64,000 bases of DNA from positions 1 to 64,000 of the forward strand of contig JAGEMR010000054.1 in the NCBI GenBank assembly GCA_021030915.1, read 5' to 3'. This DNA comes from Astrothelium macrocarpum. Lineage: Eukaryota > Ascomycota > Dothideomycetes > Trypetheliales > Trypetheliaceae. Under the pieces are notes generated by a model. It had not been told where the DNA came from, searched no databases, and saw only the letters and a program-made list of their open reading frames with translations. Positions 12,611 through 24,216 of this stretch are shown in pieces. The position numbers were made by a program, and so were the translations under genes. The number at the start of each line of letters is the position of its first letter. The first letter of the stretch is position 1.

Positions 12611-13648
12611 CTAATCGCGCACTAAATCGACAGTAGCGCAGTGAAAAGACCCGCCGAGACTAATAACATGGCGGAAAGGACATGGGATTGGATGCATGCC
12701 CAGATCCTTGAGCCATTTTGCCAGTTTTCTTTCTCCAGCTTCCACCACCACCCTTTTCTCATCAAGCGACAGAACATTAAGCACAATCCATGGTGATGTC
12801 ATAAAGAGCGGTGGCCCACTTCGCGGCGGCTCCGTGTGAAATGGGTATGCAACTAGGCGCCAGGTCGAAAGAAAAGAATGGCGCCGCAACGACGTTTCCG
12901 TCACTCGGGAAGGGTTGTAAACCAGCAAGCCAGGTCGTAGAGGAAGGATAGTCGCGTCAATATGCATGGCCCCCGGGTCATCAACGTCTAGAACCTCCAA
13001 AGTGTATCCCGCGGGCAAAGCACTTCGGACGTACTCTATACCAGATGGGTTGGTCACGTTGCTAAGTTGTCCCAGCAAGACTCGTCCGAAACGCATGAAA
13101 TCCGCGGCATCGAACGCAGGCCTTGCATTACTAATAGCCCATTCCTCATTGTCCATACTCTTCACCGCATTGACTTCAAATTTTCCATCATAAATTGGAT
13201 CACGGTCCCACTGGGGCGCTCGGATCACGCTTACGCGTGAGTCGCGCTCCAACTCGTCAAGGATATGTCCAAGGGCAAGTCCAACTTCGCGTTTTCTACA
13301 CCTCCAGGCATAGCAGCTTTCGATCACTGTTTCTCCCACAACAAGAAGCGCGTCCCGTGGCATGGCGGCGGTGTATCCTCCAGTTTGGCCCCAATTGACT
13401 AAGTCTGGTCGGTGTACTTGGATTCGCTCCTTTTGAAGAATCGTAGCAAAGTTCTCGAGCTCTTTGACCGCTTGCTTAACAATCTTGTCTGGAAATGGAT
13501 GATTTGGCCGAAATTCAGCCCAATGAGCTCGAGGCATTGTGGCTCGTATCATATGTGACGGTTCGTGAGGGAAGCATGAGTGTTCAGCTCTTCCTACAAT
13601 CACACGACGCAGTGGCGACCACTCCGTATCGGACCGTGCAATGCTCAT
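12611..13648 (-). CDS. Amidinotransferase (L-arginine:glycine amidinotransferase-like)
   Basis: Single-exon gene of 345 residues. The family moves the amidino group from arginine to an amine acceptor through a Cys-bound intermediate. Family marks run in order: VIVGRAEHS at ~17-24, MPRD at 96-99, AFDAADFMR at 178-186 (the catalytic Asp region), MHIDATILP at 228-236 with the catalytic His 229, and GGSFHC with the nucleophile Cys 337 close to the C-terminus. The acceptor cannot be told from sequence; bacterial relatives feed guanidino groups into natural products. It is divergently transcribed from a P450, with only 320 bp between the start codons, suggesting shared control. The whole catalytic set is present, so an active enzyme is likely. 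No mitochondrial presequence is apparent, unlike animal AGAT. Confidence 0.9.
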   Translation of the reverse strand: MSIARSDTEWSPLRRVIVGRAEHSCFPHEPSHMIRATMPRAHWAEFRPNHPFPDKIVKQAVKELENFATILQKERIQVHRPDLVNWGQTGGYTAAMPRDALLVVGETVIESCYAWRCRKREVGLALGHILDELERDSRVSVIRAPQWDRDPIYDGKFEVNAVKSMDNEEWAISNARPAFDAADFMRFGRVLLGQLSNVTNPSGIEYVRSALPAGYTLEVLDVDDPGAMHIDATILPLRPGLLVYNPSRVTETSLRRHSFLSTWRLVAYPFHTEPPRSGPPLFMTSPWIVLNVLSLDEKRVVVEAGERKLAKWLKDLGMHPIPCPFRHVISLGGSFHCATVDLVRD

Positions 13649-13968
13649 TGCGGCTTTTGATAGAGCTTAGTAGTTGAAGGCTGAATGGAAGAAGGTTTTT
13701 GGGTTGATCATACTCATCAGAATTGAGTCTTTGTGCTCTTACTTATAGATTTTTCAGACAATCGGACCTTTGTCGTTATTCTAATCACTTACTAAAGCTC
13801 TCTTCTACAATATCCTGTTCTTGCGGTGTCTGTGTTTCTGACATCATCTGCTACACCTTCACAGTCATGAATTGTGGCGAATTAGTGTATATATAGAGGG
13901 ACCTTTGTTTTGTCTTCCTCGAATTCTTTTCAGGCGTTGACTTTTGACTGCGGTCCAGCACAATCATC
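13649..13968. promoter_or_regulatory. Shared divergent promoter, amidinotransferase / P450
   Basis: 320 bp between two divergent start codons. A TATATATAG box at about 13889 lies some 80 bp before the P450 start and could serve it. No known factor-binding motif is asserted. Confidence 0.55.
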
Positions 13969-15777
13969 ATGTTTCTCATCATCTTGGGAATCAGCATAGT
14001 TCTCTTCTTATATTTCTTTAAGTTTCGAGCATTTGCATCTTCTTCTCTGGCGGAAATACCCTATGCCCACCCATCGTCTGCTTTTACTTGCTTCTGGATA
14101 AAATGGCATCGATTCAGGGGTACAGAGGTTGAAGCTGTCAATGACGCTTTCCAAAGGATGGGTCCTGTGGTGCGGCTTGGGCCCAAGGAGCTTGCGATCA
14201 ATATGATTGAGGGAGGCGTGAAGACTGTGTATGGTGGCGGATTCCACAAGACAGACTCGTACTTGGTTTGGAAAAATCATGGGCAAGTCTTCAATTAAAA
14301 CTATCATTTCTTGTTCGGCTACTGATAGGCATGCGGAAGCTGTCGGAATGTGTTTTCATCAATAGGCAGCGATCACATGTATCGACGCCGATGGATCACA
14401 CCCATCTACATCAAATCTCACATCCAATCATCTTCGTATATCCCGCTTATCATTCAGGACGTCTTGTACAAGCGCTTCATACCAGCGCTGCAACAAGCGA
14501 GTACTTCAGATGTATCATTCGACCTACTACCCCTCAATTTATCCTACAGTCTTGATTTTGTGAGTGCTTTTATATTTGGCTTACCTTACGGAACGAACTT
14601 TATCGAGGACGTATCATCGAGGGACGAATGGCTTCATTATTATTTGCAAAGCCACGATGAAAAAAATCTATATTGGCTTCAGGAGCATCCAGTTCTTACG
14701 AAGACGTTGACCCGTTTTGGATTGCGTCTTGTCCCTCAGTGGGCTGATTCGGCTCAGCACTGGGCGGAAGACTGGGTGCTCAAAATTGTGGATAAAATTG
14801 AGGCCGATGGGAATATGGATGCACCCAACATTGAACCAGGCCGCGTGGCTACAACGGCATATACCCAGTTTAAGACTTCTATCGAAAATGATCAGAGGGT
14901 TAGCAAAGCTGAAACTCCAGGCTTGAATAATACGGAAATGAGACTGCAACTAGCCAGCGAGTGTCTTGATCACCTATGTACGCACGAACTTCCTTGTTAA
15001 TATCTTGCGTATACTAACTGGTTTGGTCATAGTCGCTACCCGAGACGTGTTTGGTAATCTCAGCCTCTTGAGTTATGCCCTACTCTGTTCTAATTGAATG
15101 CAGGTTTAGCCTTTTCTTTTATAATCTTCGACCTCAGTCAGAATCCAGAATACCAGACGCGGCTTCGAGCTGAGCTGCTCACCGTGCATCAGCCATCCAC
15201 ACCTCCCAGCTCCAGCGATCTTCCTTCGGGTAAACTCTTAGAGTCGTTGCCGCTCCTCAATGCCATAATCAAAGAGTCCTTACGCCTGCGAGGCACCTTA
15301 CCCAGTTCGAACCCTCGAATTACACCCAATGACCGACAAACGACTATTGGTCCTTACGAGGATATACCAGGTGGTGTTCGAATAAACTGTTTTGCTTGGT
15401 GTCTACATAGAGAAAAGACTGTATTTCCTGACCCTGATGTGTGGCGACCCGAGCGTTGGCTAGTGCCAAAAGAACAACGGATAGAGCTCGAAAGGTGGTT
15501 TTGGGCATTCGGTAGTGGCAGTAGAAAGTGCGTCGGCGAAGCTTTGGCCATGGAAAGTAAGTAAGGTCTGTGACTAAGCTATTATACTGAGCAAATTGGG
15601 TTACCTCTCATCGTACTAACTTTTTGCTTCCTTCCACCAATAGTGATCCGACATGCGATCTCAGCCATCTACACACGTTTCACCACATCACTCGTAGAGG
15701 GCGACGGGTTCAGGAATAGCGATTGGCTGACTGGAAAGCCCAGCGACAAGCTTGTGATCCGGCTGAAAAGGGTCTAG
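13969..15777 (+). CDS. Cytochrome P450 monooxygenase (five exons)
   Basis: Best structure: exons 13969-14282, 14340-14977, 15033-15053, 15104-15556 and 15644-15777, giving 519 residues. An N-terminal membrane anchor (LIILGISIVLFLYFF) places it on the ER. The I-helix region is rebuilt across the 21-nt third exon. ExxR is ESLR in IIKESLRLRG, the PERF-type motif is RPERW, and the heme loop FGSGSRKCVGEA contains the Cys ligand. Intron 1 appears to use a GC donor (GCAAGT at 14283) with acceptor at 14338-14339: this keeps frame and yields the expected NVFSSIG motif, whereas a nearby GT donor with the earlier TAG acceptor inserts foreign residues. The other introns have GTACGC, GTAATC and GTAAGT donors. 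Substrate is unknown; pairing with the divergent amidinotransferase suggests a shared pathway. The exact edges of intron 1 are the weakest part. Confidence 0.87.
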
Positions 15778-16243
15778 CGAGCATATCGATGAAGTATGAG
15801 GCTCATCACAAGCTATTCATATCACATATCAATAGGCAGAGGCGTCTAGTTAACTAGCAAACACATTACTAAAAGTCATTCGTTATACTGGGCCGACAGA
15901 ATTCACTATTATTTGAGAAATCGTCATGCGGGGAAATCGCGATCCGAGTTTGACTTTTGAGACAACTAACACTGCCTGAACAGGTGGTCAAGTTGGAAGT
16001 CCGTAGGAGACCACTGCTACGCTGAAAGCTTTGTCGCGCGCTAAGTCGCGCGGATACTGGATTATCTAACCTACATACCTAGCCAAACGCCAAAGACAAA
16101 CACGTGATTAAGCACCTGGTGGTGCGTCTTACATTGCTATGCCTTTACTCTCTGCTAGAGATAGACTAAATCCGATTCCCAGGGTCGAGGTCATCTACAT
16201 TCGTCGCTTATTTCATTCCTATTCTCTCACCATAACATCTATC
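15778..16243. other. 3' intergenic region between P450 and membrane-protein gene
   Basis: Convergent gene ends; nothing coding is supported. The frame at 16139-16507 on the plus strand is the shadow of the minus-strand membrane-protein gene. Confidence 0.5.
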
Positions 16244-17465
16244 TCAAGTAGAAGTGCTCCTGTTACCGCCAGTGGCTCGCATATACATGATCTCATCGAC
16301 CTCGGACCAGCTATTCTCGGTTCGCCAGCGATTCTGTTCAGGTACAGCCGATCCTCTGTTTGGCAACTCTTGAGCTGGTTCACCATGCAACTCATGCACA
16401 ATATTTGGCACTTCAAGCTCCTGCAATGTAGCGTCGTGATGCACTTCATGCACTTTATTAGGCGCCTCAAGCTCTCTCAGCTCTGCTTCCCCATTGGCTT
16501 CATTTAATCGCTTCCCCAGGCCTGGCAATTCTGCTTTTGGCCACAAGTGTACGATACTGTTCTTAACACCACTCTTTTTTCTTTGTCGTCTCCATCGCAG
16601 TAAAAACCAAACGAGCGTGAGTAGACATATAAAGCCGACTAAAGCGCCGATTACAATGCCTGCAATTGCACGGTCAGAGATATGGTGGGCATTTGGAAGA
16701 TCGCTATCCTGGTATACTAGCTGGACAAGTGGTGCAAACAACTCAAGTACAGTCTGCATCTCAGAAAGGTTACCCACAGAGGTAGTCGTCTGGGGGACAC
16801 CAATAGTAGTAGATGTTAGAGTCTGTAAAAAAGGAATTGTAGTGTATGATAAGGTCGTAGTTTCGAGGGGTCCGCAAGATGCTGCAGCAAAGGTAGTGGA
16901 ACTCCAAGATGCTATGCATGTTTGATACTGGGTTTCTTCATAGAAATTATAACAGCTGAAGCCGCTGTTTCGTAGAATTAGATATATGCTACATGTTCGG
17001 GAAGGGATTTAGTGGCAATAGTGAGTAAACTTACATCGGACAACATCCTATACCATGTTCTCCACTTTGGAGTGGATACTGAAATAGAAAACTCCGGTAT
17101 CCACTGATTTGGCTGGCAGCTAGACCTTTGGCCTGCGAGCAAGCAGGCGTGTATTTAGCTGGGCAAATATAACCAGGGGAATAGATTCCATAGCCGTCTA
17201 ACGGCAGAGTAGGAAAATAACCACGAGTTGGAGGAGGCCAGCATGATGGGTTATCTTCCATTGTTCCCGACTCGCACGTTTGGGCTAGAAAAGCCGTTTC
17301 CCCGCTCAAAATGAGTCCACATGATGCCGGTGCAGCGAAGGTGGTTGTCAAAGGACCAAGGTTGACGCGTGTGAATCCTTGCTGCTCAGAAGCTTCTAAC
17401 CGTAATTGTTTCCTGTTCCAGGTCCGGAAGCTGTCAGGCTTCGATCTGAGGGTTTCAGTTGGCAT
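16244..17465 (-). CDS. Single-pass membrane protein with Cys-rich ectodomain, unknown function
   Basis: Two exons (17465-17035 and 16964-16244; intron 70 nt, donor GTAAGT, acceptor CAG) give 383 residues. The start chosen is an ATG with CACC before it. The N-terminal ~250 residues form a Cys-rich domain with motifs such as FTRVNLGPLTTTF, a SPGYICPA segment and GCCP. This is followed by a Thr/Ser-rich stretch, one transmembrane helix (AIAGIVIGALVGFICLLTLV) with a WRRQRKK stop-transfer signal, and an acidic, Glu/His-rich cytoplasmic tail with a repeated ELEVPN/VHE-type pattern. No clear signal peptide is seen. Similar architectures are widespread in filamentous fungi and have been guessed to be surface sensors; no function is known. 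Neighbours are a P450 and a rhodopsin-like gene. Confidence 0.75.
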
Positions 17466-18214
17466 GGTGAAAAACAAACATATTTAGCAAGAACTGGAAT
17501 GCCGATGTAAAATCACGTCGACGACTATCGAACGATAACTTGCATCGTTGGAAAGTGCGTGGGAAGTGAGGACCACCACGGTCCCGAGTAACCTTGAGGT
17601 GAGCTGGACCTGGCAAAGTCTTCTTATTCAAGGGATGCCATCTAGTTTGCGATGGGCTTAGCGTCTCGTGAAATCCTGTACAGATGTATGCATCTCGTGC
17701 TAATATTGGAGACCTCAACAAAAACCAAGATAGAATCATCACAGTCATTGGAAGAATAGACATGAAACGTTGAATCGGCGATGTACACTGTTTCAGCCTC
17801 AAAAGTAGGCTGCCCAACTGGATACCTTCTGCAGCTATTTTCGCATCCACGCACCTGACTTCAAAATTCCATAACTCCAGTAAAGTGGCTTCAGCTAATA
17901 AGTAACTTGAGGCACTAAAACGGCGAGACGCAAAAGATTGTTCTGCTTTAGCTAAAATGTCCGATGTCAGCGAGTCGAAGCTGTTGTGCTGTTACAGAGA
18001 TCTCGTGGCTGACTGCTCAATCGCGTAATTGAATACTAACGCTGATCTATTTGAAATCTATCATCAAGTCTATGAATACTAAACTTAGATGCTGTGGATT
18101 CGATATTGGGTACGACGATTTTGGCGGCCTAAAGTAGCGGCAAGCTGGACCAAATGGGGTACCTGATGGCAATGATTCGAGTAAGTTATTTGACATAGAG
18201 AAAATCTTCATAGA
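17466..18214. other. Intergenic stretch, no gene supported
   Basis: About 750 bp between two minus-strand genes; it must contain the promoter of the membrane-protein gene. The minus-strand frame at 17455-17850 overlaps that gene's start and shows no family motif. Confidence 0.45.
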
Positions 18215-19565
18215 TCAGACATATGATAATGATGAAGCCATTGCACTCCGAATCTGATTTATCATCATTCTTTCGCTTGATCTGTCGTTTGTGCTCTTCT
18301 CATGTATCTCTGGACTGGTCCCCCTTTCTATGTCGGCTTCTATGTTGGCCAGGTGTAGCTGCGGAAGGTCTTGCAATTCTGGGAAATCTGATCTTGGCCT
18401 CGAGCTTCCATGGTGTGAGAGGGCAATGCTCTTATCAGAAGCCGCGGATCCACGTTTAGACATATTCCACGATAAATTGCTACTGCTTCGAGAAGAACTC
18501 AGATAGCCACGGGTCTCATCAGTCACAACTTGTGGTTCCAGCACAAGGCTATCAATGAACGGTCGGCAGAACGGTATGCACACTATGAATATGCAAACGT
18601 TGGTGTGCAGTCCTGACGTCAACGAAAAGGCGAACGAGTTCCACGCAATATCTGGTGAGCCATAGATCTGCGCGAAGTACTTCACGCGCAAGACAGTGAG
18701 AGGCAGAGTTCTGCTCAAATTAGATCCGTGAACCATATATCGTGACAAGGCCTTACAATAGACTTGGTGTGAAGCAGAGCATGGCAAAGTACTTTTCTGA
18801 CATTGATGTCTGCAGATTTTGAAGTAAAATCACCGGCAAAATCGCAACCTCAACTTGGCTTATAAGATCGACAACACTATTAAAGATCCAAAAGCTCATC
18901 TAGGCCGATTAGTATAGTCCATATCATGCATTAAGAGGATTGCGGACCTGATTGATGCACCTCTCAGGAGCGCTTTGCCATGTCATTGGAACTTGACATT
19001 GGAATGTTGCTACGATTGTCGCCACTGATACCCATGATATCAAGAATCGGATAGACCATCGAATGACTGATTGCCATCTGCCAGGTGTAACTAGCCGTAA
19101 AAAGAATTGCAGCGCAACAAGTTTCGTAATATAAATTGCCACAATATATAATATTGTAGAGGAGTACAGCGCCTAGATAGAAGGATTAGGAATTGGATCT
19201 GATAAGCTACGTTTCAGGCAATGGGTTCGAACCTTAGAGAAGGAGTCGAAGCGCCACTTAGTCTCGTCTAACCTATGAGATCCAAGCCCAAACGCGACTT
19301 GAACTGATACAGCAACGTTGTTTCCAATGGTTGCTATCTTCGACACATTATACGAGTCAGTAAATGCGCATTGATTTGAGTAGCCTTAAATAATGCAACT
19401 CACAAGGGCAATGATGCTGTAAGCATCATCAAGTTGTAGACGTCTGATTAAGACTGTTTTAGTCCAAACTTTAGTGGCGACCGCAATACACGCCGCAACC
19501 AACGAGATCCATAGCCCGATGTTTGCAAGGGGTCCACGGTGGTCGGCGTCGACAATTGGAGGCAT
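18215..19565 (-). CDS. Rhodopsin-like (SAT4-type) seven-helix integral membrane protein
   Basis: Five exons (19565-19404, 19337-19233, 19172-18948, 18899-18757, 18710-18215) join in frame to 376 residues; introns are 46-66 nt. The N-terminus carries the family mark DADHRGPLANIGLW, then helix 1, RRLQLDDAYSI, the SVQVAFGLG segment, helices with YITKLVALQFFLRL and a TFQCQVPMTW...CINQ loop (paired Cys), FWIFNSVVDLISQ, and a last helix in HTNVCIFIVCIPFCRP. A Ser-rich cytoplasmic tail of about 110 residues follows. The family is the fungal rhodopsin-like domain (SAT4 group); despite the name no retinal lysine is implied. Roles are unknown, although members often sit near metabolite clusters and one group carries CFEM heads, absent here. 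Intron 1 needs an AAG acceptor, a slightly unusual choice. Confidence 0.87.
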
Positions 19566-20186
19566 GACCTTGGTCCTTCCTTAAACAAGCTTATGATAAA
19601 TGGTTTCGGCGAAAGTCCGTCGTAACCGTTAGGCAATTGTGTTTCCTTAGCAGCAGTAGGAGAAAGGTGGTGCGGCCTAAAGGGCATACCACATCTATTC
19701 ATAAATCCTCCATAGCTGATCCAGTGTGTCCAAATTGACATTTCTGCTTGTTTCCAGCTTTACTCTTCTAATGATCGTCAAATTGCCATTTCCGCGGCAT
19801 TACAACTGACCCAATCAAACAGTCGCGCGTGGGCGAGTGGGTCTCCTCTTATGCAGCTTATGCATGCATTATGCGGCTTATTTCGCAAACTCAATCGAAG
19901 CGGTGACAAAGCACACCATCGTAACTCACAGTGACCACAGACTAGGCCCAAAGTATGTCACACAGGCGAGAGCTGGCAAAGCGATGTTGTTTGGAAGTTA
20001 GAGCGACGAAAATGAATGTCATGATTTGATTTGAGCAAATTCGCTCATATGACGTAAGGTAGACTGTTTGGAGCATGGATGGCTTCTCAGTGTAGAAGGG
20101 TGCTGATATTAAAGTGACCCAACACAGCCGAAGCTTGCCATGTGAGTCAAACTGGTGGAAAGTAGGTGAACCACGTTTTCGACAGC
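19566..20186. other. Promoter of the rhodopsin-like gene and 3' end of the methyltransferase gene
   Basis: 620 bp between two minus-strand genes. No coding sequence is supported: the 97-codon minus-strand frame at 19448-19741 overlaps exon 1 of the rhodopsin-like gene in another frame and has no family signal. Confidence 0.45.
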
Positions 20187-20933
20187 TCAAAGCGCTATAC
20201 GTCGGGCAGCAATATAATAATGTGGTTCCATATCGCACTGAGCATCGATCGGTGCCTGGAAATCGCTCCTTTCGGTGAACAAGACTTCGAATCCAGAATC
20301 TGAGAGCATCTTATTCCATCCTTCTTTCGAAAACAATAGACTATGCAGCTTTCGACCCATAAATGTGGTCTCAATGTTATGAGCACACATTCCATCATCG
20401 TCATACATATCAGGCGTGGTATTGTAGTCCTCGGCTAGCATTACCCCAATGAACACATAACTCCCTGGTAAAGTCCATGAAGCCCATCGCGTCAAGACCA
20501 TTGACGTCTCCTCGCGTGAAAAGAAGAGTGAGAACATGGCAAAAATGGCGTCAAATCTAGGCTCTGGCTTTGGTTTGTAATCGAGAATGTTGGCATGCTC
20601 AAAAATACCCGTCGGAACCTGCTTATGCCCGAGAGCTACCATGGTGGCAGAGAAATCAATTGCGTGCAATCTGTGTCCGCTCTCAACTATCATTTGTGAA
20701 GTAGGTATCCCAGTCCCGCTACCAGCTTCAAAAACCGATGAATTAATTGGCAACAGGTCCAGGGTTCGTTGCACAAAGGCACGTAGGCCGGGATCGTGAC
20801 CAAAAGCCGCCTCATATTTTGATCCCACACTGTTGTAAAATTCCGGATCGGTGCTATCGGGCACGGTGAGCAGAGTCATATTAAATCCTTTCTTGGCTTC
20901 GGCAAAAGGATAGGTGCTGAGGCTGTAGGTCAA
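20187..20933 (-). CDS. SAM-dependent methyltransferase (class I)
   Basis: Single exon of 248 residues. Motif I, VFEAGSGTGIP, lies at residues ~67-77 and binds SAM; the acidic end of strand 2 is HAIDFS; motif IV is FDAIFAMFSLFF; a post-motif strand reads GSYVFIGVML. The fold is a Rossmann-type class I methyltransferase of the small-molecule kind found in fungal metabolism; substrate (O, N or C) is not predictable. A second in-frame Met at residue 19 gives a slightly shorter alternative start that better fits the domain edge. It is divergent from the permease gene (727 bp between starts), which hints at joint regulation. Confidence 0.85.
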   Translation of the reverse strand: MTYSLSTYPFAEAKKGFNMTLLTVPDSTDPEFYNSVGSKYEAAFGHDPGLRAFVQRTLDLLPINSSVFEAGSGTGIPTSQMIVESGHRLHAIDFSATMVALGHKQVPTGIFEHANILDYKPKPEPRFDAIFAMFSLFFSREETSMVLTRWASWTLPGSYVFIGVMLAEDYNTTPDMYDDDGMCAHNIETTFMGRKLHSLLFSKEGWNKMLSDSGFEVLFTERSDFQAPIDAQCDMEPHYYIAARRIAL

Positions 20934-21660
20934 AGGATGTTCCAGCTGCTGCGTTATGATTGCGCGATACGTAGCCTCATTTTCGATCAGTACATACCAT
21001 CAGCCGCACTCGACAGTCAATCAATGCTGTTAATGTACATGTCTGCAATCGGACTGCGTATGACATCGCATAGGTCCATGTGTAGATACGGTGTAGAATA
21101 TATACATGGTTACAGAATCTGCAACCCATGAATCTTTATTGACAGGGCTAAGCGCACTAGGCACCAAGGTGGTTAGCGTCACTGACACACGTTGTAGCTG
21201 TCCACCGTTCTTCTTCCATATCCAATGACAACACACCCAATTTGGCTTATGAAGCATGCAGTCACCAACTCTATGCATGAAGCGCCACGAGAGTCTTCGT
21301 TCCTCGGACTTGGCTTACTGAAGTGTGGTCGGTATGGATGTTTATGGCGCAACGTGTCGGAGCTGGAGAATTTTAGCTTTCGCGACCTTATCATCGAGGG
21401 CAAATGTTCTGGTTGTTGATGAATCGATACCTAATTAGCGGATCAAGGTTGTACATGAAATGTTCGTTTTTGTTTTCGTGCATTGCTGTTCAGGCAACTC
21501 CGCGGTGTTCTGCCTCTGCGCCTGTTCAGGAACACAACTTGGCTATTAGAAGTTCTTCAGCTGCTCTTTCATCGCATAAGCAACCTTCTCGCTCCCTTGA
21601 CAAAAGACTCGCAGATCCATGTAGACCCTCCGTGTACTTTCCGTCTTATCTTTATCGACC
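20934..21660. promoter_or_regulatory. Divergent intergenic region, methyltransferase / permease
   Basis: 727 bp between opposite start codons. It holds only short overlapping frames without motifs. It must include both promoters; no specific binding site is claimed. Confidence 0.45.
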
Positions 21661-23692
21661 ATGAAATTATTTGAGCTGAACGAACTGGAAACATTGCCAG
21701 AGCGGAACGCAGGCCATCACAAAGCTAATATATTACGACAAGAGCGCGATGAAGCTGCGCTCGCGAGATTTGGCAAAAAGCAACAATTGGAGGTGAAGAC
21801 TCGTTGATAAAGAATCGTGTATACGCTCGCAGCCCTGACATATAACAATAGCGACGTTTCAAGTCCCTCTCTTTAGTTGGACTAACGTGTGGACTGATGC
21901 TGACCTGGGAATCTGTGATCTTGTGAGTGCTACTATTCCTAGCGCGAACCCCTCGTTGGGAGCGCGAGGCTCGTAATTAACCTGGTATAGCAATCTCACT
22001 ATTGGTCTGACAAACGGTGGTTCTGCAGGCCTCGTATACGGTTTTCTTGCGTCCTGGTTTGGCGCTACCCTACAATCACTTGTCATGGCTGAGATGGCCT
22101 CCATGTGAGTATTGGGATTCGCCAATCAATGTAGCCTCGGTGACAATTCTTTCGAAAACTTGATCACACACCGAACTGTAATGTGCTCGCTAGAGAATCA
22201 TATGTTGACTATGTTGACCAGGATGCCATTGGCTGGTGGTCCCTTTAATTGGGTCGCAATACTCGCGCCTCCTCATTACCGTAAATTCCTGAGTTACATC
22301 GCCGGCTGGCTGACTGTCATAGCCTACCAGGCCTTTGTAGCTGCAGTCGCCTACGTTTGTGCTACTCTTATTCAAAGCTTGATTATCTTGAGCTATCCCG
22401 AGTATCAACCTCAACTATGGCACGCAACTCTGCTTTTTTATGCAGTATTAGCTTTTGGTGTCTTGACTAATACCGTACTTGGCCGTATCTTGCCTCGTAT
22501 CGAGTCTCTTATGTTGATATTTTACGTTTTGGGCTTCTTCGGCGTATTGATCCCGGTAACTTACTTGGCACCACATAGATCTGCCAAGGAAGTCTTTACC
22601 GCGTTCAACAACGGCGGTGGGTGGAGCTCGACAGGGCTCTCTTTTCTCGTTGGTTGGTTGGGCAATGTGTCAGCGTTCATGGGTACGCCAATCCATCCAG
22701 ACTGTAATGCCTTTGCTGAAAACTTGAAGGCGTTGATGGTGTCGATCACATAGGTAATCAATAATTATCAGTCCACTGGACTCTTCATATCGCAAGCTCA
22801 CATCACCACAGCGGAAGAAGTCCAAGACGCTCAGAAGACACTACCGTTTAGTATATGGTTCTCTACCCTTTTCAACGGCATCTTGGGATTCTCGATAACA
22901 ATTATGATTACCTTTTGCATGGGGGATATTACGGACGAAGCTCTCTTCGAAACCAATTTTCCATTCATGCCGATCTTTATCGAAGCACTTGGATCCAAAT
23001 CAGGGGGGCTTGTATTGGTAATTTCAACGGGCATGCTATTTATCACTGCTAATCAATTCCAGTCGATAATCGTCACAGCCGTCGAAATATTTTCCATCAA
23101 CTGTATAATTGCAACATCATCCCGTATGTTGTGGGCATTTTCCCGTGAAAACGGATTGCCATTCTCGAATTTCATTGTCAAGGTACACAAATTCCACCAA
23201 TTAGCTGAATAATTAGTTCTCATCATATCGCAGGTTGATACCAAGACTCGAATTCCGCTGAATGCTATTGCTGTTACTGTATCAGTCAATCTTCTGATTG
23301 CATTGTTCAGCATGGGTTCAAAAGCGGCTTTCGAGACATTTCTTTCCGTCCTGGTGTCCTCATATTTCTCCTCCTTTCTCTTGGCTGCAGGGATCATGCT
23401 TCAAAAACGCCTTACCACGCCAAATAGCGAAATTCCTTGGGGACCATTCCAGCTCGGGAAAGCTGGCTTTCCCATCACTATTCTTGCCATGGCATATTCC
23501 ATCCTCACATTGTTTTTCTCATTCTGGCCAACAAGCCCCAATATTACAGCCAGCACAATGAACTACAGTGTTGCAATATTTGGGGCAGCCGTCATATTCA
23601 GTCTTGTGTTTTGGATATTTTGGGGCAGAAAAACCTATGTTGGACCTATTTGGGAGTTTCAAGGAGATGGTGAGTATATAAGGGCAAACTAA
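21661..23692 (+). CDS. Amino acid / GABA-type permease (APC superfamily)
   Basis: Inferred exons 21661-21792, 21852-21922, 21991-22104, 22222-22682, 22797-23182 and 23234-23692 add up to 540 residues. The reading follows the fungal APC transporter pattern: an N-terminal RFGKKQQLE tail before helix 1, TNGGSAGLVYGF, a PLAGGPFNWVAILAPP segment, KFLSYIAGWLT, an EEVQDAQ loop, FSRENGLPFS, and PWGPFQLGK near the end, with about twelve hydrophobic segments. It is a plasma-membrane importer of amino acids, GABA or choline-like amines. The intron at 22683-22796 is the weak point: joining there loses the few residues (roughly FMGxDA) that family members keep before the paired Glu. Either the exon edge is wrong, a mini-exon is missed, or the gene is slightly damaged. 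The C-terminus could also be spliced further. Confidence 0.75.
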
Positions 23693-24216
23693 GAAGCGCC
23701 TAACTTGAGGCCCAATCAAACTTACAAACAGATTGCGCACATACGAGATACTTTCCTGTTAGCTGGTGGCAGTGCACCGTATGCTACTGGAGCAATCATG
23801 ACTCGAGCCGAAGTGTGCCAAGTCAGCCTGTATATTTATCATTTGTCACAGAGAGCTATTAATCAAGCTATAGCGATTAGGCTTGATGGCGAGCTGTGGG
23901 ATGCTTTTTTCTTTACAAACATTAGAGGCGAATGCCACGACCGAAGTGCCACGAACGAGTTGGAAAGGCTTGATTCCTATATACTGTTGAGATTTTCTTG
24001 GTCCATCATAGGAGTCTTTCTCCATCGAGATGGCTTCTATACAGCTCAGGTCGGGGCTTGCCAAAGTCTCGTTAACCGTTTGCGTATCTCCACAGGATTC
24101 TACAAGCGACCATTCTAGTAAAAGCGTCGTCTGAATCTGAATCCGAATCCAAGTTTACGACTCAGGGCTTAGATGTATCCAAAGGCAAGAACTTACTTCC
24201 CATCCATGTTCCTTGC
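23693..24216. other. 3' intergenic region, nothing recognised
   Basis: Convergent ends of the permease and the SDR gene. A 137-codon plus-strand frame at 23705-24118 could be an alternative spliced tail of the permease but carries no motif. Confidence 0.45.

Noticed and set aside
17455..17850. 131-codon minus-strand frame upstream of the single-pass membrane protein
   Set aside because: It overlaps that gene's start in another frame and has no recognisable domain or splice link.
19221..19232. GGTTCGAACCC-like tRNA B-box on the minus strand
   Set aside because: It lies in intron 2 of the rhodopsin-like gene, and no matching A-box or cloverleaf arms could be drawn around it.
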